A stretch of 64,000 nt of DNA from Calophaca sinica (GCA_037113605.1 CM073733.1:32827501-32891500), one strand, 5' to 3'; counted from the stretch's first letter, positions 7,645 through 18,987 are shown. The notes: generated from the sequence alone by a model not told the origin. Program-made: numbers and translations.

Positions 7645-10314
7645 ATGGGTAGCAACATGAGGTTTCTTTTGAGAGATTCGTCTTCCTCGTCTTCTTCCAT
7701 ATCTGGGTTTTCCACTTCCTCTTCTCCTAGTGGCCCCTTGGGGGGCGAAACGATAACGCTGATAGCGGTTGTTCATCGCCGAACGGCGGTTTCGTTTTGA
7801 CGAGCTCTAGGGAAGAAAGTTCTTCCCCAGTAGTCTATCCTCCTCCGGGGCTTTTTGTCGAAGATTATAAGGGTAAGAAAGTGTCCTCGGTGGATCCTGT
7901 AGAAATCCAACATCTTTCTTTAAAATTACAGAAGTTTTTCGGACGGTCCTTCACCGAGAGAGAAGTAGGAGAGTGGTTGGTCAGCATAGATAAACATAGA
8001 CCTTATTTTCCCGGCGGTGCCTTGGCCAGGTCGGAGATGGGCAAAAAGTTGCTTGAGAGGGACGATTGTTACCTGCCCCCAAATGCTGAAGACTTCGGTT
8101 GAGTTGCGGAAGATGCACTCTGTACCCGCTCCCTCTATTCGTCGAAAGAAATATTTTATTAATGTTGAGGCCTCTGGATGTTGCGAACGACATTCATAAC
8201 TTTGAAAATTGGAAGGTGTGTCGTCCTAGACTTGACGCTCGAATCTGTTCGCACTCTGACAGCATTTTGATGTTCATGTACGAGGTTCTTTTTAAAGAGA
8301 TGGGGTTCAGGCTGCCTTTCTCTACTTTCGAGGTGGCGGTTTTACACCATTTGGAGGTTGCCCCTTCACAATTACATCCAAACGCTTGGGCGTTTATTAG
8401 GGGTTTTTAGCTACTGTGCCCCTATTTGAAAATCGAACTATTGATTGAGGTATTCTTTGCCATTTCCCCCCTTTATGGACCAAAGAGGATTCGACAGAGC
8501 GCCAAGGGTGGGTTTCGCTAAAGCAAAATGGAAAGGACTTTGAGTAGTTCTCAGAGTCCCACCGTGGTTTCAAGTCGAAGTATTTTATCGTCGAAGCCGT
8601 CAGCGAAGCCGCTATGCAGAACGTCTGTATTCCTGTGGAGGCACTTGACGAGAATGGGCAAGTGTTTATCGACTGGCATGAAAGGTTCCCGTTCTGTTGG
8701 ATCAATAAACATTTTTCATATCACAAGAGTGAATTCACATACAATCCCTCCAAACTGGACGATAATGCGCGGTTCAGCTTGAAACGGAATTTGGGGGTTT
8801 GTCGAAAGGCTTGAGCCCCGACAATATGTGAATAAAAAGGGAGAAGAGGTCTCCGAGAAGCGATACATCGACACCCGTCGCCTTCTTAAATGCACAAGTC
8901 AAAAGGAGGCTGATGATTGCATAGGTAGTTTTGTAGAGATTTCCTTGTTCATGGTTCCCCTCTTATTCTTCTAACTCATTTTTGCTCTTGCAGATTCGAT
9001 GGAAACTTCGGCATACTTGGCAAATTTGAAGAAGAATAGTTCTGCTGAAAGGACTCCTTCTCCAGCGGTTGGAGAAGGTTCCAGCCAAACTGCTCCACTT
9101 CTCACCCCGTCTTCCGGAGCTTCTCTAGTTAAAGCTAGGGCCGAGGTCACCGCTGCTCGAGATCAGGGTGCAGCGGTAAGAGTTTAAGGTGTTCAAGGTG
9201 CTGCCTCGACTGTAGCAGCGAACGTGGTTGAAGAGGTGTCTTCTTCCACTAAGCTAGTTCCTGCTCAGGTTCTTGAAGAACCTCCTGTCAAGAAGATGAA
9301 GAAGCCTCCTCCTCTGCCTAAGACCTCGGTTTCCTCTCTCACTTTAAAATTTGGTGGGAAATCGGGTAAGGGGAAGGAGACGGTTCAGCCTTATGGCAAG
9401 GTTCCCCCTGTTTGGTCTCGTAGCGATGTGCTGAGTGCAGACGAGGTCGGGGGGTGATTCATGCATCTGACGAAGCCTACTTCAATGAACTTTCTGAGAA
9501 TGCCAAGGAGAGTTAATTTTTTGAGAACATGACTTAGAAGTTGTGTGACCTGCTAGTTACCAAGTGGGTATTTGAGAAGAACCGACATTTGGAAGTTGAG
9601 CTCGAAGGCCTTCGCAAAAGCAAGTCTGATTTTGATGCGAGGATCAAGTCTTTGGAGGGACTTGAAGTCGATCTTCGTGCCCAATTAGAGTCTTCCAGGA
9701 AGGAGACTACCAAGTTCAAGAATGAGGTGACCAAGGCCAAAGGTGAGGTGGGCAATTTGTCGAAAGACCTCGAAAGCCTTTCCTCCGAGAAGAAGAAACT
9801 GATCGAGGAGCGAGAAGAGCTCTTGTTAAGGATCAAAGACCTCGTGAAGTCCAAAGAGAATCTGAAGTTGGATGTTCTCGAATCCCAACGTAAGGTGGAG
9901 GGGTTGAATACAGAAAACGAACAACTTTCCAAGGAGAACTAAGAACTCTCTAAGCTTTCCGAGGAGGTTCGGGTTTTAATGGCTGAGAAGGTAGAGTTGG
10001 AAAAGCTAGTTGTGAATGCTGGGGATGAGTTGTTCGGAAATGCCATCGCCCAAATTCGGTTTCTCAATCCGGGTATTGTCCTCAACTTGACTGGGATGAC
10101 CTCGGATGGGGTATTCGAAGGGAGTTCGATCGTGGACGGCTCAACAAAGGAGGTCCTTCTTACTGTGCCAACCCCAACTTTCGAAGCGGCCGCCCTTACT
10201 TCGACTTTCGAGCGGGTCTGGCTGCTAAGCCTTAGGATTTCTTGTATTCCTTGTTCTTCTTTGGATTTTGCTGTCTTTTATGTAATGATCAAAATGGTTG
10301 TAATATCAAAGTAA
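7645..10314 (+). pseudogene. Antisense ORF of the Tat element (putative gypsy-type transposon/Transposase_28-like), degenerate
   Basis: A coding-like region opposite in strand to gag-pol. It starts at ATG 7645 (MGSNMRFLLRDSSSSSS) after a likely 5' intron (GTAAAT at 7600 to TTTTTCAG near 7636). Frames continue through 7797-8102, 8099-8410, 8530-8814, 8999-9457, 9541-9942 and 9979-10314, separated by stops and frameshifts. A second intron is likely, with donor near 8924 (GTAGTT) and acceptor TTGCAG near 8994. The first half has the pattern of proteins annotated as putative gypsy-type transposon (KEMGFRLPFSTFEVAVLHHL, SQLHPNAWAFIRGF). Residues from 9541 onward form a long Lys/Glu-rich coiled coil. 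Such antisense ORFs are known in Tat elements. Their role is unsettled. Confidence in the position and coding character is higher than in the family name. Confidence 0.7.
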
Positions 10315-10565
10315 GTTTTAACTTAGTAAAATGTTTACCTTGTTTTAATTCGCTTGTCATTTGTTTGAGACCTCGTTACTCATGAGGGTTTACCCAGTGG
10401 GAGATGTTCATCAATCTGTTGGCCAGACAGAAAGTGACATCGTTTGTCATCAATTTTGACTTCGCGCTCTTGTTTTCGGAAAGAAACAACGGAGGTCGGT
10501 TAACAACACTCGTGTTTTCTACACGAGGTCGTTTAGACGACGCAAGTGCATTCTAGCACGAGATC

Positions 10566-12261
10566 CACTACAACAGAATGTGTAAAAGATAGCGCCACTT
10601 TAAGCAGCGCTTAAGTGGGAAAGCGCTGTTTAAAGTTGTACTAAAACAATAAACAGCGCTTCCTATATGAAGCGCTGATTTTGGTCCTAAACAACAATAA
10701 GCACGCTTTCTATATGAAGTGCTGATTTTGGTCCTAGAAAAATTATGTGTAACAATAAACGCTTCCTATATAAAGCTACTGATTTTGGTCCTAAACAATA
10801 AACAAGATATGAAGCTTACCGATTTTGGTCCTAAAAATTCTCGATTAATAAACAAATAAGCTTTCATGCTTTTAAGCGCTGATTTTTGTCCTTTATTCGT
10901 ATTAAATATTCACCTCTGCTCCACTTCATCGTAAACAACTCCTTTTCTTCCCAATCCCCAAACCCTAACCCTAACTTCACGTTCTCACCTCCCTCCACGA
11001 TCTCCCACTTTTTTCTCTGAGGCGAAGAAGGTTAATCTTCTTTCTCTGTTTCTCTTCACGGTGCACCGCCACTCCTCCACTCCTCATGGCGCACTGCCAC
11101 TCCTCCACTCCTCACGGCGCACCGCCATTCTCTCTTTCTTTCTTTGGGAACGGTGCACTGAAGCGAAATCGTGACCCACTGAAGCATCGTTTGTCTCTGA
11201 GAGCCACTGAATCGAAACCACGACACACAGATCTGTTTGTTTGATCTGGAGGCGAGAAAGAGGGAGATCGCGCGGTGGAGTTACAAACGGAGCCACCGCG
11301 TTGGAATCTTTCACATGGTGAGTTGATTTTAAAGATCTGTTTCTTTGATCTGTGTGTTGATTTCCTCAAATTTTCTCCAAACCCTAACTTCTCTGTTTCG
11401 TTTGTGTTCGTGAAACTTCCATTTGTTTGATTCGGTTTCATTTCTGTTCACACATATCTGTTTGTTTGATCTGGAAGAAGAGGAGGTGCTGGTTGCTGGT
11501 TCGGCCAGATCTAGTTCGATCTGGTTCTCTTCACTCTCTCTGGTTCGATCTGGTTCTTTTCCCAGTAAGGCGTGGAGAGAGATCTGAGAAGAAGAAGATC
11601 TGAGATGCAAGGCGTGGAGAGAGATCTTAGAGAAAAATTGAACATTTTTTTTTCTTTTAGGGTTTTAGTTTCTTCTCTATTTTTCTTTTCTATTCTCTTT
11701 GTATTATTTTTCTTCTCTGTAAATTTTTTGCATTTCGATCTTGTTCTCCGTTTGGTGATGTACCATGGATTGATTCTAAAATGAAGTATAATTTTTGCAT
11801 CTGAATCTATGTTTATTGATGAATTCAGTTTATTGATTATGTTTATGGATCTATGGCTTTTATTGATGGATTTGATTATGTTCTGGTCCTTGATGCTGGT
11901 GGAATTTCCTCCTCTTCGATTAGATGCTGTAGTTTCGTTTCGTCTAATGCTGGAAATAAAAAAGGGGAATAAACAGCGCTTCCTAAAAGGAAGCACTGCT
12001 TATTGCTGCTAAAGTTTACAATAAACAGCGCTTTTTTTAACGAAGCGCTGCTTATTGATGCTGAAAAGTGACAATAAACAGCGCTTCCTTAAGGAAGCGC
12101 AGCGCTTCCTTAAGGAAGCGCTGTTTATTGTCACTTTTCAGCAGCGCTTCAAAAACGCTGTTTTTTTTAATAACAATCAGCAGCGGGTAAATAAGCAGCG
12201 CCTTTTAAGCGCTGTTTAAGACCAAAATAAGCGTTGTTTATTGCCTATTTTTGTTGTAGTG
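10566..12261. mobile_element. Nonautonomous CACTA element nested in the Tat minisatellite
   Basis: The ends are CACTACAACAGAAT at 10566 and TTTTTGTTGTAGTG ending at 12261, flanked by a 3-bp duplication ATC (10563-10565, 12262-12264). Subterminal regions carry many copies of the motif CAGCGCTTCC/GGAAGCGCTG in both orientations (10600-10890 and 11975-12230), including a long hairpin around 12063-12140. No transposase is present. The interior (10930-11950) contains short internal duplications such as CTGTTTGTTTGATCTGG and AAGGCGTGGAGAGAGATCT and resembles promoter/5'UTR DNA. It interrupts the repeat array, so the insertion post-dates the Tat element. Confidence 0.9.
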
Positions 12262-12520
12262 ATCCTTCGACAACGCAAGTGCACTCTAGCACGAGGTCGT
12301 TTAGACAACGCAAGTGCACTCTAGCATGAGGTTATTTGAAGATGCTCATGCACTCCAGCACGAGGTCGTTTGATAATGCAAGTGCACTCTAGCACAAGGT
12401 TGTTTGAGGATGCTCGTGCACTCCAGCACGAGGTCGTTTGACAACGTAAGTGCACTCTAGCACAAGGTTGTTTTGAGGACGCTCGTGCACTCTAGCACGA
12501 GGTCATTTGAGTATACGTGC
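12262..12520 (+). repeat. Minisatellite between integrase and antisense ORF of the Tat element
   Basis: About seven imperfect copies of a 32-40 bp unit built on CACGAGGTCGTTTGACAACG and CAAGTGCACTCTAGCA. One or two further copies lie at about 10500-10565, left of the nested CACTA element. A tandem-repeat block in this position is a common feature of Tat/Ogre-type elements. Confidence 0.85.
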
Positions 12521-12611
12521 TTTTCACATGTTGTTTCAACTGCACTTGTGATCCTTTGAATGTGCTTTTATTGCTTTGACGATTGCATGTTACATACACA
12601 CTCATTTTCAG

Positions 12612-13541
12612 CTATAGTATTACTTCAACTTTGTTGCATTCCAAGTTCTTGGAATTGGCTAGCCCTGCAATGTTTTGAGGTTGTAGGCGCCAGCACCGGT
12701 CTTTGTGGTGACTCGGTAAGGGCCTTCCCAATTGGGCGCGAGCTTTCCCTGCGAGGCATTCTTCAAACCGACGTTGGCGCGTCGAAGACGAGGTCGCCAG
12801 GTGCGAACTCCCTGGGGACAACGTTTCGGTTGTACCTTGCTGCGATCTTTTGTTTAACTGTGACCTCATTGAGCGATGCCAGTTCTCTGCATTCATCAAG
12901 GAGGTTGAGCTCTTCTCGCAAGTATTGAAAATTGTTGTTGATTTGTGGGGAATGTGAGGTCCTCCAAGTTAGCTCGCCAATCTCAATGGGAATAATAGCT
13001 TCGGTCCCATATGTGAGCCGGAATGGGATTCTCCCGTCGTTGAATGTGAAGTTGTATGATATGCCCAGAGTACTCGGGGAAGTTCTTCTGCCCAGTTCCC
13101 TTTTGTTTCATCTAACCTTCGTTCCAGACCTCGTAGAGTAACCCGATTTGCAGCCTCAGCTTGACCGTTTGTCTGGGGGTGTTCTACGGAGGTGAAATGC
13201 TGCATAATTCGGAGATCCTCCAAAGTTTTTCGAAAACCACGGTCTGCGAACTGTGTTCCGTTATCGGTAACGACGACCTCGGGGATCCCGAACCTTGTTA
13301 GGATGTAACTTTTGAAGAACTTAATCAAATTCTTCGCGGTTATTTTCGCTAGTGCTTCTGCTTTCACCCACTTGGTAAAGTAGTCTATCGTCGTAGCTAG
13401 ATATTTCACTTGTCCAGGAGCCATTGGAAATGGTCCAAGGATGTCGATGCCCCACCAAGCGAAGGGCATGGAGCAAAAAGGGATGTGAGCTCTGCTGGAG
13501 GAGCTAAGTGGAGGTCCCCGTGTCTCTGGCATTAATCGCAC
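12612..13541 (-). pseudogene. Tat element integrase core and C-terminus
   Basis: Minus-strand frame 12969-13541 carries the DDE integrase core. The first Asp lies in WWGIDILGPFP, the second in VVTDNGTQF, and the Glu in PQTNGQAEAANR. The fold joins retroelement cDNA to host DNA. Frame 12612-12899 continues in another frame as a basic C-terminal part. Frameshifts separate the core from the zinc-binding domain upstream (at about 13532) and from the C-terminus (at about 12900-12970), so no intact integrase can be made. Confidence 0.85.
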
Positions 13542-14515
13542 TTCTTAATGAACAACCTCGCGTCTGCGTCCATTGATGGCCAATAATAACCTGCTCGAAG
13601 GAACTTCTTCGCGAGGGAATGTCCTCCGAGGTGTTGCCCACATATCCCTTCATGAACTTCGGTCAGTGCGTACTGGGCTTCAGTGCTATCGAGACATTTC
13701 AACAAGGGAGTGGAGAACCCTCTTCGGTACAAAATACCGTCGACGATGGAGTAAGAGCATGATTTCTTTCGGATTTTGGTGGCCTCCTTCTCATCTATAG
13801 GGAGCTCGCCAGACTGAATGAACTTCCGAATAGATGTCATCCAATTATCCGCTACATTGGTCACGTCATTAACACTTGCATGGGAGATTGCGAAGCAAAA
13901 CTTTGGAAGAATCTCCAGCAATTCGACGGGCATAGTGTCGACTACTGAAGTTATACTGGGCTTGGCTAGTGTTTCCTGTATCACAGATTTGTTGTTCCCC
14001 GAGGTTCGCGTGCTAGTGAGTTTGGATAAAATGTCCGCTCGGGTATTCTGTTCTCTCGGAACGTGTGTGATCTCGACTGCAGCAAAGTCGTTCATCTTCC
14101 TTTTTACCAATGCGAGGTATTTTTGGAGGAGGGATCTTTAGCCTGGTACTCTGCATTGATCTGGGATACTACTAACTAAGAATCGGTTCTGAGTTTTAAC
14201 TTCTTCAGCACCGAAGTCTCGAGATAGTGTAAGCCCTGCCAAACATGCTTCATACTCTGCTTGGTTGTTTGAGGTGGGGAATGAAAATCCCAAGTAGAAC
14301 TCGATGATCAGCCTGTCGTCGTTCTCGAGTAACAATCCAGTGCCGCTGCCTTTTGTGTTGGACGATCCGTCAACATGAACTGTCCATTTGGAGCAAGGTT
14401 CGGTGGCTCCTGGAGTCATCTCAACAATGAAATCTGCTAAGCATTGGGCTTTAATGGCTTGTCGTGCTTCGTACGATATCCCGAATTCGGACAACTCAAC
14501 TGACCATTTGATCAT
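13532..14515 (-). pseudogene. Tat element second (archaeal-type) RNase H and integrase zinc domain
   Basis: The region 14138-14515 contains TVHVDGSSNTKGSGTG and SNNQAEYEACLAGL, supplying the Asp and Glu of an RNase HI fold of the type acquired by Tat elements. It is additional to the RT-linked RNase H. The region 13532-14110 holds a linker (VPREQNTRADILSKL) and the H2C2 zinc-binding N-terminus of integrase (EVHEGICGQHLGGHSLAKKF to the first Cys of the CX2C pair). The two frames are separated by a stop at 14138 with local compensating indels. This dual RNase H arrangement supports the clade assignment. Confidence 0.8.
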
Positions 14516-14596
14516 ACATCCTGCCAGGTCAGGCCTGTGTAAGATCTATTTGATCGGTTGGTCTGTCCGAACTACGATGGGATGTGTGAGGAAATA

Positions 14597-16456
14597 CTAT
14601 CTCAACCGTCGAGTTGCGACCACTAACGCTAGCGCGACTTTCTCAATTTTCTGGTATCTCAGCTCAGGGCCTTGAAGTGCTTTGCTCAAGAAATAAACTG
14701 GTTTTTGGCCCTTGTCTGTTTCACGCAGGAGGACGGCGCTGAGAGCTTCATTAGCTACTGCCAAATAGAGATAAAGGACCTCGCTCGGGGACAGTCTTGT
14801 CAATACTGGTGGTTGTGACAAAATACGCTTCAGTTGCGACAAAGCTTCTTCGCAGTCAGAGGACCATTCAAACCGAATCCCCTTTTTGAGTAGACGGAAG
14901 AAGGGTAAAGCGTGTTGGGCTGATTTCAAAATGAACCTTGTCAACGAGGCAAGCATTCCAGTGAGTTGCTGGATGTTCTTCTTTGACGATGGTTGTTGCA
15001 TTTCTATAACTGCGTGAGACTTGTCTGAGTTTGCCTCAATTCCTCTCTCGGTTAAGTAAAAACTGAGTAATTTGCCAGCTCGTACTTCGAAAGTACACTT
15101 TTCAGGATTGAGCCGCATATTGTGGCGTCGAACTTCGCCAAAAACTTCTTTTAGGTCGACCACATGGTCAACCTCTTTAGATGTTTTCATGATCATGTCA
15201 TCCATGTATACCTCCAGCATTCTTCTGATCTGGTTCGTGAACACTTTGTTCATCATGCACTGATAGGTGGCTCCGGCGTTTTTGAGGCCAAAAGGCATTA
15301 CATTGTAACAGTAGTTGCCTTTGTCGGTCATAAATGTCGTTTTTTCTTGATCGACTGGGTGCATGGGAATCTGGTTATAACTAGAGTTTGCGTCCATGAA
15401 AGATAATAATTGAAAACCGGAGGAATTGTCGACAAGTCTGTCGATATTAGGGAGGGGATGGGTGTCTTTGGGGCATGCCTTATTAAGATCAGTATAATCA
15501 ACGCACATGCGCCATTTTCCATTAGACTTTTTGACTAGTACAACGTTGGATAGCCATGTAGTGTATTTAACTTCCCTAATAAACTCAGCCTTAATGAGAT
15601 CATCAACGGCTTTGGCTGCAGCTTCAGCTTTCTCGGGAGCTTGCTTGCGACGCCTCTGAGCCACCAAGCGAGCTTTGGGGTCGAGAGCGAGTTGATGGCA
15701 GGTGATGTCAGGAGAGATGCCAGGCATATCCACAGCAGTCCAAGCAAAGAGATCTGCGTTGGACTTCAGGCACTCTGTTAGCTGAAGCCTAACTTGCTCG
15801 GGGAGGTCAGCACCGAGCTTCACAGTTTTCTCTGGGTCGTCAGCCAGTTGAACTCGGATAAATTCGCCATCAGGCACTAGCCTTTTGATTTTTTGCTGGA
15901 GCTCTCGAGCTAGGGGATCATTGTCTTGGATTTCATCTTCGAGCTCAATCCTGGCATCAAAATCAGTAAGGTCGACCTCCGAAGCCGCTTTTGCATGAGC
16001 ATCCTTCTTAGCAGATGGAGGCTGTTTCTCCTCTCCTGATCCGTCGACCTTCAGAGATAGGAGGTAGCACCTACTTGCAGCCTCGAGATCGGTTTCCATG
16101 GTGACGATTTTGTCGTTGTCACTATGGAAACACATTTTTAAATGAACGGTCGAGGTAACGGCTCCGAGCTCCCCTAAGGTTGGGCGCCCAATGATGCAGT
16201 TGTAAACAGACTTGCATGGAAGTACGATGAATTGGACTTTAACAGTTTTGAAAGTTGGCGCTTCCCCAAAAGTTACCATAAGTTCCACATAGCCCAACAG
16301 CTTCGTCTTAGAACCATTGAAACCAGTCAGATCAGACCCCGAGTACGGTACGAAGTCTTTCTTTGGTAGTTTCAAGGTTTTAAACAGTTCGTGGAAAATG
16401 ATATCTACCGAGCTCCCCTGGTCTATCAATATCCTCCTGACATCGAAGTTGGCCAT
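14597..16456 (-). CDS. Tat element protease, reverse transcriptase and RNase H
   Basis: A 619-codon open stretch in order. The aspartic protease motif comes first (VRRILIDQGSSVDIIFHEL), followed by a linker of about 230 residues. Reverse transcriptase follows with VDYTDLNKACPKD, FMDANSSYNQI, VMPFGLKNAGATYQ and the catalytic YMDDM, then thumb/connection and the start of RNase H (LSAVLLRETDKGQKPVYFLS). It ends at an in-frame stop within RNase H at 14597, after which the same frame continues. The usual protease Gly before GSS is Gln here. These enzymes process the polyprotein and copy the element's RNA in cytoplasmic particles. Long openness in an otherwise broken element is notable. Confidence 0.88.
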   Translation of the reverse strand: MANFDVRRILIDQGSSVDIIFHELFKTLKLPKKDFVPYSGSDLTGFNGSKTKLLGYVELMVTFGEAPTFKTVKVQFIVLPCKSVYNCIIGRPTLGELGAVTSTVHLKMCFHSDNDKIVTMETDLEAASRCYLLSLKVDGSGEEKQPPSAKKDAHAKAASEVDLTDFDARIELEDEIQDNDPLARELQQKIKRLVPDGEFIRVQLADDPEKTVKLGADLPEQVRLQLTECLKSNADLFAWTAVDMPGISPDITCHQLALDPKARLVAQRRRKQAPEKAEAAAKAVDDLIKAEFIREVKYTTWLSNVVLVKKSNGKWRMCVDYTDLNKACPKDTHPLPNIDRLVDNSSGFQLLSFMDANSSYNQIPMHPVDQEKTTFMTDKGNYCYNVMPFGLKNAGATYQCMMNKVFTNQIRRMLEVYMDDMIMKTSKEVDHVVDLKEVFGEVRRHNMRLNPEKCTFEVRAGKLLSFYLTERGIEANSDKSHAVIEMQQPSSKKNIQQLTGMLASLTRFILKSAQHALPFFRLLKKGIRFEWSSDCEEALSQLKRILSQPPVLTRLSPSEVLYLYLAVANEALSAVLLRETDKGQKPVYFLSKALQGPELRYQKIEKVALALVVATRRLR

Positions 16457-16606
16457 CTAAGCTTTGACCAACAGGGGGATCAGATAATTCGGCTTTTTGT
16501 TCACCAGGTCCTCGTCGTAGAAGGCGAGGGGTGGTCTTCCCTTATGCCTGCTGGAGGAGGGAAAAACAGTGGAAACAGTCATTGTCTCTTGCAGCTTTCG
16601 CTTTGC

Positions 16607-18503
16607 CTAGTTGAAGCTAGCACCTCCCTTGTCAAAAAATCCCCCAGAAATGACTAGGGCGACTGGGGCAGGTCGACGTCTTTCTTTGCTTTCTCCTGAC
16701 TCGCGACCTGCCTCGTCGAGTTGTGCCACTGAAGCTGATTCTTTCCTCTTAGGTCGAGGAGATCGACACCTTGACCTCCTGTCGCCAGATCTTGGCTTCC
16801 CTTTCACATACTTCGACAGTTTTCCCTTCTGGATTAACTGTTCTATCACGTCTTTCAGGTGGTAGCAGTCATCAGTGTTTTGTCCCGCAGACTTGTGAAA
16901 TCGACAATACTTTGACTTGTCGGTATTTAGCCTGTCCTTTGACGGTTGCGGGAACTTTACCCCAGCATCCCTAAACTCGGTGTTCGCGCATTCGTTCAAT
17001 ATACGCGATTGTGCTACGTTTAGGGGAGTGTACTCGTCGTACCACTTCGGTCAGTTTTCTTTGTCCTTGCGCGATTTGTCCTCGCGCTGTCCGCCAGCCT
17101 TCTCTTGGGTTTTATTCTTGACTTTCGACGTCGTCAGCTTTTCTTCGTAGTTCATGTATTTATGAGCTCGTTTGAGGAAGTCGTTCAAGGTTTTTGGTTT
17201 GTCGACACCAATGTTGACACTGAACAGACTGCCCTCAACTAAGCCCTGTTCCAGCAAGTATAACTTCATTTCATTAGAGCATTTCTTCACATAGATCGCT
17301 TCCTTATTGAAACGCTCAATGTAGTCTCTGATAGGTTCGTCCTTCCTTTGTCGGATTACAGCGAGTGCCTCTATCGACTTTGGCTGCAGTTTGGATGCAG
17401 TAAAATGGGCAGAAAATTGATCTGTGAGCTCGGACTAGGAATCTATGGAGTTTCTCTTGAGGGCCTGGAACCAAGACATGGCCGATTTCTTCAGAGTAAG
17501 AGGAAAGATCTTGCACTTGACTGGTCCCTAGGCAAATCTGTAGCCCATGACAGTGTAGAAGCAACCGACATGCTCGCCTGGATCGGTGGTGCCATTGTAC
17601 GAATCCAAAGGTGGTGGTTTCTGAAGGTGCTTTGGGATCATAAACTTCGCGATCCTGGAGGTGAAAGGACCAAAAATCTCACACGCGTCATTCTCTTCGT
17701 CACTCTATAGAGAAGTGGACGAAAGAGATTGAGCACAACGCGATGAACAATGTGCTCAAGTGATTTTGTTCAACGCCGCAAGACAGCGGCGGCTCTGTGT
17801 GGAGGTGTCGCTGCTCGCGATCGTACCTCTACGATGGGGAGAATGATCTGGAGAATGATGGCGACGCCGCGGAGAGTGCCTCGCCTCAGGCCCCAAGGAC
17901 AGGCGAAGCTCTTTCACGCGACATTTTTTCGTTTCTTCTTCTTCCGCTTGGAGGAGAGCAGATCCGAGTTGTGCGACGGCGAGGCGGAGAACGGTCTAGA
18001 GACCTGCTACGGCGGAGTGTGCCATGTGGAGATTGGCGCGAAATCGTGCCATGGCGATGACGATGAACAGAGCAGCGAGTCTCGGATTCTCTGGATCGTT
18101 GAGGCGACAGAGAGATTTGATCTTGCCGGTTCTCGATTTGCGTTGCAACACGAATGAAAATCTTTTTCTGCTGATTCTCCATGCGATCAAGACGCTGGTT
18201 CTGAACCTGCATTGCTTCAGTGTGACTTCGTATAAACTCGCGAAATTCACGGAGGAGGAAGGCGGCGAAAGGAGTGGTTTCACCAGTTTCTGTTGTAGCC
18301 GGGGAGGTGATGAATGGAATAGCATCGACCTGAGGTGGAGGAAGATTCATCGGCCTTTCATGCTCGACGGTGAACGATATTCGTTCAGGCTGAGGTGGAT
18401 CCACCAGAGCGATCGGAGCAGGAGCGAGCGGAGGATTCGGCGGATTAAGATCCGCGTGGAGCTGAAAACTGCGAGTTGCAACGGTGCGCTTCGATCTAGT
18501 CAT
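16607..18503 (-). pseudogene. Tat element gag, degenerate
   Basis: Gag likely begins at ATG 18503 (MTRSKRTVATRSFQLHADLN) just downstream of the PBS. A proline-rich N-terminus is followed by an Arg/Ser-rich stretch. The capsid-like region (about 17050-17700) contains FGPFTSRIAKFMIPKHLQKP, ALAVIRQRKDEPIRDYIERF and LLEQGLVEGSLF, but is broken by at least two in-frame stops and frame changes. The last part (16607-16999) has YCRFHKSAGQNTDDCYHLKD, a gag motif shared with Tat-like elements, and an Arg/Ser-rich tail. Gag builds the particle; this copy is not functional. Confidence 0.8.
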
Positions 18504-18547
18504 CGTGAAAAACGAAGAGAACTTCGGAAGAGATGAGATGGAAGAAG

Positions 18548-18567
18548 TTTCCCACAGACGGCGCCAA
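18548..18567 (-). promoter_or_regulatory. Tat element primer-binding site
   Basis: Directly next to the inner edge of the 5' LTR the minus strand reads TTGGCGCCGTCTGTGGGAAA. It begins with TGG one base after the LTR, as required for annealing the CCA end of a tRNA. The priming tRNA was not assigned from memory. Confidence 0.8.
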
Positions 18568-18963
18568 TGTTCTGATGCAGAACTCAGAGGACGGCCGGAG
18601 TGAAGCGGTACGGTGATGCTCACAGTGGTTGACGACGGCACGGGGGGTGGTGTACCTGCAGAGACTCTGATGCCTAAGTCAGTTTAGGTAGGAGGTGAGG
18701 TAAGCAGGAAAAGTGAATGAATCGTACCTGGATCATGAAGGAGATCCTTTTTATAGTGCTCGAAGACGTTATCGGGAAATAACTGCTCCCGCGAGATCCG
18801 GGGTACCGTCAGATCGTGCCAGGCTGTGATGAGCTGGTGTGAAGACCTGAGGACCGTTGGATCTGCCACGTCGACCTGGCTCCGAAGTGGTCGAGCGAAC
18901 TGTGCGCAGGAATGGGCCTTCGCGCACGCCCTGTTTGATTGGGCCTTGGCCCAGTCCGGAATA
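18568..18963 (-). repeat. Tat element 5' LTR
   Basis: Matches 6657-7046 from TGTTCTGATG to the end CCGGAATA (the left copy ends CCGGAACA). The flanking GTTAC at 18964-18968 repeats the five bases left of the element. A TATA-like ACTATAAAAAGGATC on the minus strand near 18745-18760 could be the element promoter. Confidence 0.88.
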
Positions 18964-18987
18964 GTTACTAATGTGTATGAGCTAGTC

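Larger units (their letters stand above)
6657..18963 (-). mobile_element. Ty3/gypsy retrotransposon, Tat clade, complete but degenerate
   Basis: A 12.3-kb element on the minus strand bounded by LTRs of about 390 bases (18568-18963 and 6657-7046) and a perfect 5-bp target duplication GTTAC (6652-6656 and 18964-18968). Order 5' to 3' on -: LTR, PBS, gag, protease-RT-RNase H, a second archaeal-type RNase H, integrase, minisatellite, an ORF in antisense orientation, PPT, LTR. The second RNase H and the antisense ORF between integrase and 3' LTR are traits of the Tat clade. In-frame stops and frameshifts in gag, pol and the antisense ORF, plus clear LTR divergence, mark an old, inactive copy. A CACTA element is nested at 10566-12261. 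Confidence 0.9.

Noticed and set aside
7375..7776. 133-codon Arg/Lys-rich frame on -
   Set aside because: Opposite strand of the antisense ORF's leader and Ser-rich start; composition is explained by that.
11511..11996. 161-codon frame on - inside the small CACTA element
   Set aside because: Low-complexity Arg/Ser/Asn sequence with no domain, in the transposon interior; no support as a gene.
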